A stretch of DNA of 64,000 bases from Sinohyriopsis cumingii (taxonomy: Eukaryota > Mollusca > Bivalvia > Unionida > Unionidae), in contig CM068827.1 of assembly GCA_028554795.2 (NCBI GenBank), positions 75,093,244 to 75,157,243 of the forward strand, given 5' to 3'. Position numbers and translations under genes: made by a program. Below the pieces are notes generated by a model. It saw only the letters and a program-made list of their open reading frames with translations, was not told the DNA's origin and made no database searches. Positions 52,540 to 64,000 of this stretch are shown piece by piece (the first letter of the stretch is position 1; every line of letters starts with the position of its first letter).

Positions 52540-52775
52540 AGTTTGCTCCACTGTTTTAAAGCCATTGGTTACATCAAGTCATGTATTGGGATCATGGGGA
52601 TTATCTCAGTGCGTTTATCGAATGGAAGTGTGCTCTAAAACGAGCTGATGGGATGAAATGTATTGCAGTGAATCCACACAGGAGTAAAGCGGTTCGCTCA
52701 CATTTTAAAGCGGTTGGTTACATCAAGTCGTGAAATTTGATCGTGGGGATCATCTTGACATTTTACGTGTATGCT
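52540..52775 (+). repeat. Repeat units flanking E3 on the right
   Basis: Two tandem copies of a unit of about 120 bp (TTTTAAAGC.ATTGGTTACATC, GGGGATTATCTCAGTG, GAGCTGATGGGATGAAATGT). They match 36640-36770 on the other side of E3. Confidence 0.75.
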
Positions 52776-53305
52776 ATAACGTTCTCTCTCTCTCTCTCTC
52801 TCATAATTTCTTTATTGACATTGCAAAGTACCCCAGGACATCTTTATTGCTTGTTTCTCAGTTTCCTATGCAAGTATTCATATATGGACATGCAATTTTA
52901 TATGTGCAGTCTCATTTACTGCATATGTTATCACATAAACCGCAAATTGTGGTTGCAATGTCCTATATTTCTTGTGCGGCTGGCTTTGCCAAGTCGGATT
53001 GTGTACCGTACATGCAGCAGTGTGCTGGTTCATTCTTCTGACATACCTTCAACATTTATATCTATTAGCGTAAAAGAATGGAAAATATTTTTTGGATTGA
53101 TTTCATAAATGGCAAATGCAATAAAAACTGTCATACAGTATTTCATTCGCGTCGTCTTTGACACAAGTTTTTTTTTGTTGTTTCTGATATGAAATAAAGA
53201 GAAAGTTTCTTTGTGTTCTATTGGCATAGTGTTATCCTCAAGGTGGTAAAAGTTTTCAATGCAATTACTGTTACATAAGCGAACTTTACTTTGTATTTTT
53301 CTGAC
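52776..53305. other. Host spacer, no gene seen
   Basis: A (TC)n tract lies at 52781-52802. No motif-bearing frame. Confidence 0.5.
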
Positions 53306-53306
53306 C

Positions 53307-53620
53307 GCTCAAGTGGCCTAGTGGTTAGAGCGTCCGCCTCAGATGCGGGAAGTGGCGAGTTTGAACCCCGGGAGAGTCATTCCAAAGGCTTATAAAAATG
53401 GTACTAACAGCTTCCTTGCTAGGCGCTCAGCATTAAGAGGTTAGTGTTAGGACTGGTCGGCCTGGTGTCAGGATAATGTGACTGCGTGAAACATCATGCT
53501 ATATGTCTGCAGCATGATGCCCCAGTGCTAGACATTACTATGAACTGCCACACTGCAGACATAAATGAAAAATTTATAAAGCTACGTTAAAAATCCAAAT
53601 CATACAAACACAAAAACACA
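53307..53620 (+). mobile_element. tRNA-derived SINE, family B
   Basis: The tRNA-like head has AAGTGGCCTAGTGGTTAGAG (box A) and GCGAGTTTGAACCCCGG (box B). The body contains AAGGCTTATAAAAATGG, CTGCCACACTGCAGACAT and AAGCTACGTTAAAAATCC. A shorter relative lies at 62943-63170. Confidence 0.85.
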
Positions 53621-55622
53621 CGCACACACACACAGTTTTTATTTTTCTCAAACCATATTTCTTTAATAAACTACTCCAATATAATTGTATGTGTGCGTGG
53701 CGCTCAGGGCTTGTAATAGTGGTCTTTTATCATTGTTGTTGTATACTCATTAGGTAAGCAAAATATATTTAACAATAAAATAATGTCATCTTCATCCTTA
53801 TTTGCATCTCTCCTGCTTTGCGATTTTCCCAATATTACCATTATCAGATAAGCGTTTCCTTAATCATTCACCGTCTCCTATGATGAGATCTTTAACTAAA
53901 ATGGATTCTGGCTGTTTTGAAAGTTGGTATAAACTTAACCATGTTTCAGCTAATGTAATCAAGGCGTCAATGTGTCCCTGGTAACCAGGAAATATGAAAT
54001 CTGATATTTTGCCAAACGCAACGCCTATTTACAGTTTAAACAAAATCAAATAAACATGTAATAGCAACAAATAAAGACCATCGACAGCTCTTTTGTTTAG
54101 CGCTGTTTAAATGTCTGCTATTATATCTCTGTACACACCAATTATAGTTATTAATCAATTAGCAATGTTGACAGCTTCGTAGATCTAGTAACCACATTGA
54201 ATTGAGTCTGATAACTCGCATCATTAATCGTGGTCAGCAGGGAACAACGTGTTAACAGGTTTGTAATAGTAACTAGAGTTGAAAGGGACATTGAAAAATA
54301 AATGAGTCACTTATCTTCAGTGGAAGTCCATATCTGCAACCCATTTTGTCAGTTTCCACCACCTAAATCAGCTTGCCCTATAATGAATGAACAGTGTCAG
54401 TTACTTTATATTTCAAAATCGATATAGATAAATTAAGGAAGTGTGTCACAAACAGCGAGAATCCGGCGCAAAGTGCGAATCGATTTCGTTCGATATTGTT
54501 TGGTATCTTAGCTCGCGGCGCCGCAAAACTGGTTATGTGTTCACATCATGAAGAGAAAAGTTCGATACGCGCTGCACCTTAGACCCTGGAAAAAAAATAA
54601 GCATTACGTCAGCGAAACAGTGTAAAAGTTAACTTAGATACCCGACTCTGCCATTTAAAGCCTACCTTCCGTAACATAAACTTCGTCGGAAAAGTACATT
54701 CCTTATAACTTCAACGCTTTACCGTTCAGTATAGTGGTGCAAAATACCTATTTTGTGGATGAGAACTTAATACGCCAGCTAAATCTACGTACCTGAAGCG
54801 CTCACGGAGCTATTATAATACAATAACATCAGTAGCTGAGAGTGTTATTGAACATCTTTCGACGATTTCCGTGCCAGACCTCATCATTCACGTTGAGATC
54901 GGATTTCATCATCAAATAATGACAACTCGATGTCTTTTTGTTTTGTCTGGTTTTCTTGTCGTTTAATCCCTGGATATATTCTGAGCAAAAGGCCAGGCGT
55001 TTAATAAGACCAGAAATTATTAACTACATATATTATCCAGCATATGTGTCTCTGACAGTGCTGGTTGAATTGTCACATAACTTGTGTTCTCCAGTACGAA
55101 TGATTGATGGAGTATGTTTCTATAATAGAAATCCGCGAGTTAGTCCCATTTACCCTATCTGGCCTGATAATGTGACTTACATCTGAACAAAATCGATGAA
55201 GTTTCAATTAGTACTCTGTATTATTCACTCAGACTAGTGACAACCCAGTCTGGCTAGGAATATATGGATAGATGTACGTAAATGCTGTAAATGTTAGTCA
55301 ACAACACTATCAGCATCAGTCAGGGGTTGAGAGACTGAAGAAGTATGCATGGTCAATATCGAAATATATATATATATTCCGAGAACGCGACTAATTTGCA
55401 GGTGTGTTTCGAAATTACGTGAATTATTACTGCTGCACATTCTAAAGTTTGTGCAATTCTAGGAAAAGCAAGTTTATATAAGAAATCATTGAGTGCACTA
55501 ACGTAGGTGTTTCGGAGAGTATGAAATATAAATCAACCAGTGTCTTTGTCTCAAATCATTACAATCGAGCTTGACGAATCTGCAGACGGACTTGGGCGAA
55601 GACATTATGTCTTTATGTTGGT
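53621..55622. other. Host spacer upstream of the calpain gene
   Basis: No coding region supported. It presumably contains the calpain promoter and 5' untranslated sequence close to 55623. A (TA)n of about 12 bp lies at 55364-55376. Confidence 0.45.
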
Positions 55623-58600
55623 ATGGGATGCACAGTATCTATTTCTAATCTTGACAACATAACTGGAGACGTTGGACATCGTCCTGGAAATTCCCGTAAA
55701 GTTGGACTGGCTATCGAACGAACAGAGGAAAGACTGGTTACCACTAGAAATTTGACTAACGTTGTCACAGCACTGGGAGTAGGAGGCGGAAGCGTAAGTC
55801 AACGTTCTCTCATAAATAAAATTGTAGTTCTTATTTCTTTGTTATCATCTTTATTCTAAGAGCTGTCCGCCACATGAATTTACAAAAATGATCTATTGCT
55901 TTAGTGTACTGTAGAGACTTCTAATTAAATAAATATACTTGAAAACTTTAGTGTACAGTAGTGATTTCCAATCCAATAAATACAGTTAAAATCGTTAGTG
56001 TACTATAGTAATTCCTAATCTAATAAATACAATTAAAAGTTTCAGTGTGGTGTAATGATTTCGAATCTAATAAATACAGTTAAAATCGCTATTGTACTGT
56101 ATTGTAGTGATTTATAATCTAGTATATGCACATAAAATAGCTAGTGTACTGTAGCGATTTCTAATCCAATAAATACAATTAAAATCGCTAGTGTACTGCA
56201 AGAATTTCCTGTGCAATAAATACATTTAAAATCTTTAGTGTACTGTAGCGATTTCTCATCTAATAAATGCAAATAAAATCATTACTGTACAGTAGCATTT
56301 TTTAATAAAATAAATACAGATAAAATCGCTAATGTACTGTCATTATTTCTAATTCAATAAATACAGTTAAAATTGTATTCACTGTTGTGATATCTATTCT
56401 AATAAATGCAGATAAAATTGTTCGTGTGCTGTAGCAATTTCGAATCCAATACATACAGTTAAATTTGCTATTGTACTGTAGTGATTTCTAATTTAATAAT
56501 ACAGTTAAAATCGTAAGTATTCTATGGTGATTTCTAATCTAATAAATAAATATAAACTCGTAAGTGTGCTGTAGCAATTTCTAATCCCAAAAATACGATT
56601 AAAACGCTAGTGTACTGTAGCAATTTCTAATCTAATAAAAAGGTTACAATCGCTATTGTACTATAGTGATTTCTAATTTAACAAATAAATACGGTTAAAA
56701 TCAATAGCTTAATGTAGTGATTCCTAAACTAATAAATACAATTTAAATCGTAGTGTACCGCAGTGGTTTTTAATCCAATCAAAGCAGTTAAAGAATTATG
56801 CTTATGAATGTAGATCATAATGTCGAGAGCTCCGAATGACACTTCTTTACCATAGAGGGGCTGTGTATTCCTCTGGGTTTTCAACTTTTTTTCTCAAATG
56901 GCCGGTATTCTAGCCATTAGGCGCTGTAAATGTTAATCTCAAGATCCTGCTGTACATCGGATGTAAAGTAACTTTACTCGTATCTTAAAATGTCCTGAAA
57001 TGGATAAGTGACTATGAATTCTTATAGCCTTATACGGTAATATGCATGCATTATAAACAAATTTCTAGTCATCGTTTGTGCCGTTATGATATATATTCAG
57101 TTCATATACACATACATATCAGATTTTGCAAGATAACACTTTGAGGTTCCAAACGTAGAAAGGCTAGGGTGCATTGACTGCCATAACCGTGTTTGCAATT
57201 GGTGTGGAATGACTGAAATTTATTTGAAACCTACGTTGAACAAATAAAAGAGATAGAAAATATTTCAACAACGCCTCGGATCCATTAATAATATGTCGGT
57301 GAAGATTAAGACATACAGTTGCAATAACTCAACCACAACTTCTTCATTTCACCTCAGGATTACATAGTTTCACTATATCAGAAGCCCGATGAAATTCTTT
57401 GCGAGGAGGTCCAACTTATACGGTGCCGCCGAAACCTCTGAGGTACTGAAAATACTGTTACGCAAAAAGTTATTCTTTTTAATTTTCTTCAGATTACGGT
57501 ATCATATATATAACTTATAACGAAAAGTCACCGAGAGTCTGATGTGAGAAAAATTATGATACAATCACTCCTTATATCAAGTGAAAAGGTGCTACACTAA
57601 AACTGTTGATAGAACACGGATACCTTACCACGGTAGCTCAAAACCGCCTGAACAATAAACAATTAATTAATACTGTTTGACCTTTCACATTATATTTAAA
57701 AATAAAATATCCTTGAAAACCGATAAACAAAGCAGTGATCATTTCAAAACCAGGATAAATATCGCAAGGAACGTTTCCATACGGTTTCTTTTTCTTCACT
57801 GAGTAAATGTTCATATCTTTCATCACATTGACATGTTAAAATGTTAAAAACTATATACGTTCATTTGAGAAAAACAGGAACATTATGTGAAACCACGGGC
57901 TGGAGAAGGTTTGGGGAGGGCGATAAATGTAAGTAATTGTATCTCCTGTCCTCGTTTTCGTATGTAATCCTGCCATACAGAGTTGTATCCGATTGACAAG
58001 TCACGTGAAATAGTTACGTAATGCTCCAGGGGAAAACAGTTTCCTAGCTGTAGCAAAAACCGGTCGTTTCTTGAACTGGGTTGCACATATATCGCAGCCC
58101 TAGAACCCAGTTACTGTCCATAACCTGAACCCATCTTTATTATTATTGATACAACTTAACATCCTTTTGCAGTTACAAAATGAACTTTATAGTAACAGTT
58201 ATTTGGTATACCAGTGAGTAGGGCATAAAATGGATGCGACTTAATGAGGTCTCAACGACATCCAACATAGCGATTTTCGCATCACCGACAACCGATGCCA
58301 ATGTTTAATATTTATCATCGATATCTTTTAAGCGCCCAGTAGATCTGAATAAAATTGTGGGATATATTTCCATTCACTTAGTATATTAGCTTAGGGCAGA
58401 TATAAAATAAAGAGTTATCTTTTCTTTAGTAATCTTTGTAATTCTTTCCAGCAGAAACCAACAGGTTCTTCCGTAAACAGTGATGAGCTTTTCGTCGACG
58501 GGGAATTTCCGCCAAATGAGAGTTCCATCTTCCGATACAAACCAATCACTAAGAAAATCGTCTGGAAAAGACCGCGTGTAAGTTTCGTTGATTCGACGCA

Positions 58601-60447
58601 TCCAGGCACCATAAGTGCTCCGTTCTTACGAAATATGTAGAAACAGTACTCTTTATCGGTGGCATATTTCCAAATTTCATTCCTATAGCTTGGTATCATA
58701 ATGATATCAATGAAAATTTAATCTATTACAATCACTTTTCATTATTTGTTACATTCTAAAATGCTGGCAAGCCAAAAAATACAGCTCTTGGTTTCATGAG
58801 TACAGTACCAAAAAGACGGAATAGCAATTCTTCCAAATTTGCCATGATTCCAGAGCTTGAAAGCTGATTAGTGAGCAGTCCGTTCAAATATAAGTTTAAA
58901 TTTATTAAATAATTTTTGTTTCAGTTTTTCAATACAAAAGTCCTAAATAGAGATGGTATTGGTTTAAGCAAAACCTTCGAACATAGAAATAAAATATTTA
59001 TTTCGACAGACTGTCTCTCTCTCTCATATACCCATCTTTTATTTTGTTCTCACTCATATGAAAACGAGTTGCAATCATAACACATGATTCGTGCGTCACT
59101 TAAAACACAGAAGACAACACTTACAATTGTCATAATGATTTAAGATGAGCTTTGTTTATATTATTTAAAATTTCCGTGACGACTGACGAGTGCTGTCTAA
59201 CAGGACATTGTAGAGCTTTCAATAAGTCAAGACATGATCGATTCTTTTGTTTTAATTAACGGATGATGGTGTGAGAAAAATTTCTCTTTTTTATTCCTTT
59301 CCAGACGATTTCTAAAAATCCTGTGCTTGTTTCCGATGGAACAAGCCGCCATGACATGAAGCAAGGAGATCTCAACAACTGCTGGTTTCTGTCAACCTTG
59401 TCTGCCATCGCTGAAAAACCGCAACTAATATCAAAGGTACATGGATGCGTTAAAAGCTGGTCTTGAGGTATAAAAAGAACATTAGCATGTAAAATAGAAT
59501 GAACGAGATTATGAGTATATAAGCAAACACACGGGCGCAAGCGCAAAATGTAAAACAGGTAGTGGTTACAAATGTAAAAAAGAACACTGAAACACAATGA
59601 ACACGTTGCAGGATTTTAGTTTACATATGAGAAAGTTGAACATGTACTGGATTTTGACAACCTCACAGTGACAAAAAAAAAATTGTATTGAATGAGCGCT
59701 ATGAAGATAACTTAAAATAAGAGCAATTTCTGATTTTTATTAAACTTAAGTTAAAGGAAAATAAAATTGTTGTAACAAACTTATTTTATAACATTCGAAA
59801 TGTGTAGAAAATTCGGTATTTACCTAATATTTTTGCACTTTTATAAGAGATAATTTCTCGATTGTTTTCGCAATGGATTACTTTACCGGTACCCAGGATG
59901 TCGTTATATTTGCAAACTCTTCACATTTCGAAACTAGTAATTGGCAATACTCCGTATTCTTGCTTAGTATATTTTGGCTATTACAGTTGGTTGAAGGTGA
60001 CTCGAAGTTCTGATATATGTTCGAAAGTTTAGACTGAATTCTGAATTCAACTGATCCGTTAGTTTCAGTTTAACTTGTATCTAAAAATACTCTAAGCTGT
60101 ATCTCGGGGTATCTTAACACTAATCTAGTTTTACGAAACGAGTAATTTAAAATGATACTACCATAGCGAAATGAGCTGAAAGCTTGGGAGTGGGTTATAC
60201 AAATCTATCAGCTATCAGCCTTATGACCTAGTTGCTCCTTTATCACTATAATCTAATTTCATCTTCATTATTGCTTTAACATAGCTTATCTGGGTGGCTT
60301 TTTTTTACAGATCAAACATGAAATGCATGGAAACAGGGAATCTAAGGTTCTTTTCTATTTCCTCGAAAATAAAGACAGCAAAAGTTATCAGGCTCTGCAT
60401 AATGTAAACCGAAATGAGAAAAATGTTGGGACGAAACAACAGAGCGC

Positions 60448-60485
<38 letters not shown>

Positions 60486-62618
60486 TGGGTTAGGGATGTG
60501 TTAATAAGTCAATAACTTTTTTTAATTGAATAAGAAAATTTAAAAAATTTGCAAATTCCCTGCTATGGTGGCTTTACTGTCCCAAAGCATGAATTATTAA
60601 AAATTTTCGAAAATATATTTTTGTGCACCTTCGCAGATGCAAGATAAATAGAGTGCCACCTCACTCTCTTGAGAGTCTGCGTGTTTCCGTGGCCAAAGAC
60701 TGCATTACCACCTCGCTGTCTTGAGGGACAATGTGACCAACAATTTTATAACCATTTCACTGTCCTGAGAGCTTCTGTGACCAACGATTATATTCACGAC
60801 TAATTATCGTGAAGGACTGTGTAACCAACAATTCAATTGCCACCTCGTGCCACCTCACTGCCTTAAGAAACTTTATTAGCGATTTTATTGCTACCTCGTT
60901 ATTTTGAGGAACCGTGTGACCAACGAGTCTATTGTCTTGAGAGACTGTGGGTAATGAGTTTGTTATCGCTGTTCCGAAGGACTGAGGCCAACTATTACAA
61001 TGCCACTTCATTGTCTTCAGAGAATGTGTCCAGCTAGGAGATCTATCGATCTACAAGATGGAAATCGACACGATATCCTCAGCTGGATGTTTTATACTTT
61101 CAGAATGTAAATTAGCGTTATTTTCAAATTGTGAGAATTTGTATCCAAAGAACAGATTAACATAGACATACTGACGCATATTTAGAAAATATATATTGGA
61201 CTAATGCACATTGCGCGGTGGTCCCGGGTATGGTGAGAAGGGCTTGTGACAGAAAGCGTATGGGTCTTGTATCATAAAACTGGATCACCCCACTTCGACT
61301 ACTATAGTACGTCATTGGTCAAATAATTCGACTACAGTTGCCACGGCAATAAATAATCTACCTGTGTTGCTGTGCGGTAAAACACCTGATTTTATCAAAC
61401 CCTATAGCTAACGTTATGTGATCGAGAAACTCACTGTGCACACAAAAAAACAACATTCTTAGCGGTCGATCACCTTAATCGATTTAACCTCGTGGGAGAT
61501 AGAATGTCTGTCGGATAATAACTACTTGAATAGTAGAGAAATGACTAGGTCAACGTGATCGGGTGACATTTCAATCTCATGAGAGAAAGGTGTATCATTT
61601 CGACTTTTCGAAATGCTTGATCATAGCAAAATATAGCAAATGCCTCTTGATGAATTAAGAATCATGGTTCAGACTGGAAGACGTCTTAGAAACGATTCAC
61701 AGTGTACGATCTGTCTTTATTACGCGGGTTCGTAAGACTGCATCCACCGCCATAACACCTTTCTTAACATCAAAACCCTTTGAAGTGAAATTGCCTATTT
61801 AGCAGTGGGATAAGCATCCGATGATTACAGACTCTGAGGACAACAGAGGGACATAGGAAGAACTCCTTTCAATGGCACAGACCAGAATGTATTGTCCCTA
61901 AATCCTCCAGAGGAATGCTTGACAACATTAAAAGAATTGTTAAATGCGAATAAGTAATAATATTGTATAGGTAAGAGAATCTTTAATTCGTTCTCTAACG
62001 AGATTCAAATCTGTGTCCGCGGGTTACGGCCCCCACGCATTGCATGTACCCGACAGCGTCCATATATTCAGACATACATACATACATACATACATACATA
62101 CATACATACATACATACATTATTCCGCAGAATGATTAAGAAAAAATTATATTTAACACAAAACAAAAATTAAGGTTTTATAAGATAATTCAATAATTTTA
62201 AAGAATAAAAGTACACAAAACTCCCATCGAGATTACACCATTAGTGGAATTTTAACATTAGCTTGAGCTCCCAAACGATTAATTTAGAATTTCTCTTTTT
62301 CGTCATAACCGCTTTTGACCAGATGATTTTGTGCTTAATGTATTTCACTTTCAAATAGGGTATTTAGTTCACATTTACTGATGCAAAAAGTCAAACCAGC
62401 AATTATGTAGCTTTAGTAAATGCGGTATAATAATAATAACAGCAACAGCATCAACAATTATGTCTTTGACACAAATACCTATGTGATCTGATTTCATGCA
62501 CTGAATATCGAACAATGTTTAGAAATACCCATTTTCTAAATGACACGTCTTCGCTGAACTTTGCCATGAGATAAATATATAAATGGAGAAATTATTATTA
62601 TTATTATTATCATTATTA

Positions 62619-62667
<49 letters not shown>

Positions 62668-63486
62668 TGATGATATTTGTCATGTTGCTATTCATTGTAG
62701 TCTAATTTTGATATTTTTAAATATGTGTAAATGCTTATCGACAATAACGACAGACAACAAATCATGATTCTACGATTGTAAAATATTATTTCTTTCATTA
62801 ACTGATCTGTTCTAGTCCACCTTTTATTTACTTTAATTTGCTATCTTTTTATTCATGTTCAAAATGTTATTTCTAAATAAATATATACCTCCTTGACTTT
62901 ATCACCGTCATATCATCGTTATTTTTAGTTTCTATATCAATCCGCTCCGGTGGCCTAAGTTGTTCGAGCGTCTGCCTCCCATGCGGGTGGTTGCGAGTTC
63001 GAACCACGGCTGAGTCATGATAAAGACTTATAAAAATTGCACTAGAAATTATGTCACATGTCTGCGGCATGATCCCCAGCGACAGAAATCACTATAAACT
63101 GCCACACTGCAGATATCGTAGCGATATGACTCAAATTGTGAAAGCTACGTTAAAAATCCCCAAACACAGAGCTTCTAAAGCATTATAACCAGCATATTCA
63201 ATAACAGTAGTAATAGTCGCATTAGTGTATGTATTATAATGTTGCATTAGATTTTGTATTTTTATTTAAATCCTTTGATTGTTTGGTTGCAGATAATCCC
63301 CGATGACAATAGGTTCGGCAAGGAGGGTTATGATGGTCAGTTCCATTGCAGATTCTGGCAATTTGGGGAATGCGTTGATGTTTATATTGACGACCTCCTC
63401 CCAACGGTTGGGGGAGAGATCCTCTTCGCAAAGTCTTCCGATTCCAATGAATTCTGGGTATCTTTAGTGGAAAAAGCTTACGCAAA
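55623..63486 (+). CDS. Calpain-type cysteine protease gene, 5' half (four exons)
   Basis: Exons: 55623-55793, 58452-58577, 59305-59436 and 63293-63486. All have AG/GT borders, and the three upstream junctions are phase 0. Exon 1 starts Met-Gly-Cys, a possible N-myristoylation and palmitoylation site, and is Gly-rich at its end (placement with this gene is inferred from phase and strand). Exon 2 encodes LFVDGEFPPNESSIF and IVWKRP, the standard region before the protease core. Exon 3 has QGDLNNCWFLS with the catalytic Cys. Exon 4 has GQFHCRFWQFGECVDVYIDD and NEFWVSLVEKAYAK. Calpains are calcium-dependent cytosolic proteases. The His and Asn exons and later domains lie beyond the window. Further exons between 1 and 2 cannot be excluded. 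Confidence 0.88.
55905..56790 (+). repeat. Minisatellite in calpain intron 1
   Basis: About 15 degenerate copies of a unit of 55-60 bp: GCTAGTGTACTGTAGTGATT, TCTAATCTAATAAATACAGT, TAAAATC. Copies differ by substitutions and small indels. Confidence 0.9.
56791..58451. other. Rest of calpain intron 1
   Basis: No gene or repeat recognised. The minus-strand frames at 58386-58699 are shadows of calpain exon 2. Confidence 0.5.
59437..60640. other. Calpain intron 3, first part
   Basis: Contains a (TC)n tract at 60451-60482. No exon is supported. Confidence 0.5.
60650..61030 (+). repeat. Minisatellite in calpain intron 3
   Basis: Five to seven degenerate copies of a unit of about 60 bp with CCACCTCACTGTCTTGAGAG and ACTGTGTGACCAACAATT. 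The frame read through it on the minus strand is repeat translation. Confidence 0.8.
61031..62942. other. Calpain intron 3, middle part
   Basis: Simple repeats only: (ATAC)n at 62070-62118 and (TTA)n at 62593-62665. No gene seen. Confidence 0.55.
62943..63170 (+). mobile_element. tRNA-derived SINE, family B, in calpain intron 3
   Basis: Head CGGTGGCCTAAGTTGTTCGA and GCGAGTTCGAACCACGGC, then AAGACTTATAAAAATTGC, AACTGCCACACTGCAGATAT and AAAGCTACGTTAAAAATCCC. It matches the 53307 copy but lacks about 90 bp of its middle. Confidence 0.85.
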
Positions 63487-64000
63487 GTAAGAGTTTTCAA
63501 GTTCATTTAATTTCAATGTATCGTTTAGATTATAATTTCCATGGCATTTGTTTGGGTTTGGATAGCAATCAGGAAACACAAGCTTGACAATGACCACTAC
63601 AGTCCTGGGATTGATCCCAACGAATTTTACCTACTGGGGTAAGTTCCCCACCACGTTTGAATTCAGTAGATACCTCTGGATTTTTTATGTCATCAGCATG
63701 ACATAGCTACCCAGGTCGCGGGGTGGGGTGGGGGACTTGATACTTGATATATAGAAGATCGTACATAAGTATGTATTTAAAATAAAATTCTCTACTAGTT
63801 GAATAATTTCATAGTTTGATTTGCTACCTTTTACTAGCACAAGATTGGAATTATTCAAAATGTTTGATAATTTTCGATTAAAATGAGTAAAACTGCAACA
63901 TTTGTTTTACCTCACATTTTAGCCTCATGACATTTTCTCGAATACATTTAATTTAGCCTATTAGTGATATATAATATCCGCAAAATATTTATTCTTAATA
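63487..64000. other. Calpain intron 4 start, to the window edge
   Basis: A donor GTAAGA begins at 63487. No further exon is recognised before the edge. Confidence 0.5.

Noticed and set aside
54394..54582. 62-codon plus-strand frame
   Set aside because: No recognisable domain, splice sites or repeat homology.
58386..58699. Minus-strand frames of 71 and 94 codons
   Set aside because: The opposite strand encodes a calpain exon with clear splice sites, so these are shadows.
60311..60430. Possible calpain exon after a TTTTTTTACAG acceptor-like site
   Set aside because: The open frame (IKHEMHGNRESK) does not resemble the calpain core. Exon 3 joins directly in phase with exon 4 at 63293 to give the expected protein order.

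Overview
This is a window of animal nuclear DNA, AT-rich, with GT-AG introns, tRNA-derived SINEs, microsatellites and minisatellites. The combination of tRNA-headed SINEs with AAC-rich tails, Maverick/Polinton (adintovirus-like) elements and a calpain gene suggests a marine invertebrate, perhaps a mollusc. The species assignment is inference.

Three related Maverick/adintovirus-like elements fill most of the first 52.5 kb. E1 (about 1016-18306, 17.3 kb) is complete. It has terminal inverted repeats of about 550 bp that begin 5'-AG, a 5-bp target duplication (CCCCG), and nearly all genes open. From left to right it carries: a Cys-rich zinc protein gene inside the left repeat; a packaging ATPase (-); a zinc-ribbon/phospholipase A2 protein (+); a retroviral-type integrase (+); a PolB-like/SF1 helicase/HNH replication protein (-), split into two ORFs by one in-frame TGA; a second Cys-rich protein (+); a free HNH endonuclease (+); about 1.2 kb of structured non-coding DNA; an unknown 148-aa protein (+); a repeat array; and a long leftward structural block (penton-like, two-TM protein, fibre-like protein, adenain-type protease, pX-like protein, major capsid protein, pVI-like protein, scaffold-like protein). 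The right repeat holds the second copy of the terminal Cys-rich gene. The protease is the one clearly broken gene: it has an upstream frame break and a TGA exactly at the predicted catalytic Cys.

E2 (about 19.9-26.66 kb) is an inverted, decayed relative. It has lost its capsid-side end and the whole replication/HNH segment. E3 (36772-52510) is full-length, in the same orientation as E1, and decayed throughout. A SINE with a perfect 11-bp target duplication has inserted into its two-TM gene. E2 and E3 share a terminal-repeat type that differs from that of E1.

Between E2 and E3 there is host DNA with SINE copies, simple repeats and one weak candidate small gene. From 53 kb to the right edge lies host sequence with the 5' half of a calpain gene on the + strand: four phase-0 starting exons (55623, 58452, 59305, 63293). 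They encode an N-terminal Met-Gly-Cys, the region before the protease core, the catalytic-Cys segment and the following core exon. The rest of the gene, including catalytic His and Asn, lies beyond the window. Its introns hold two minisatellites, several microsatellites and a second SINE family.
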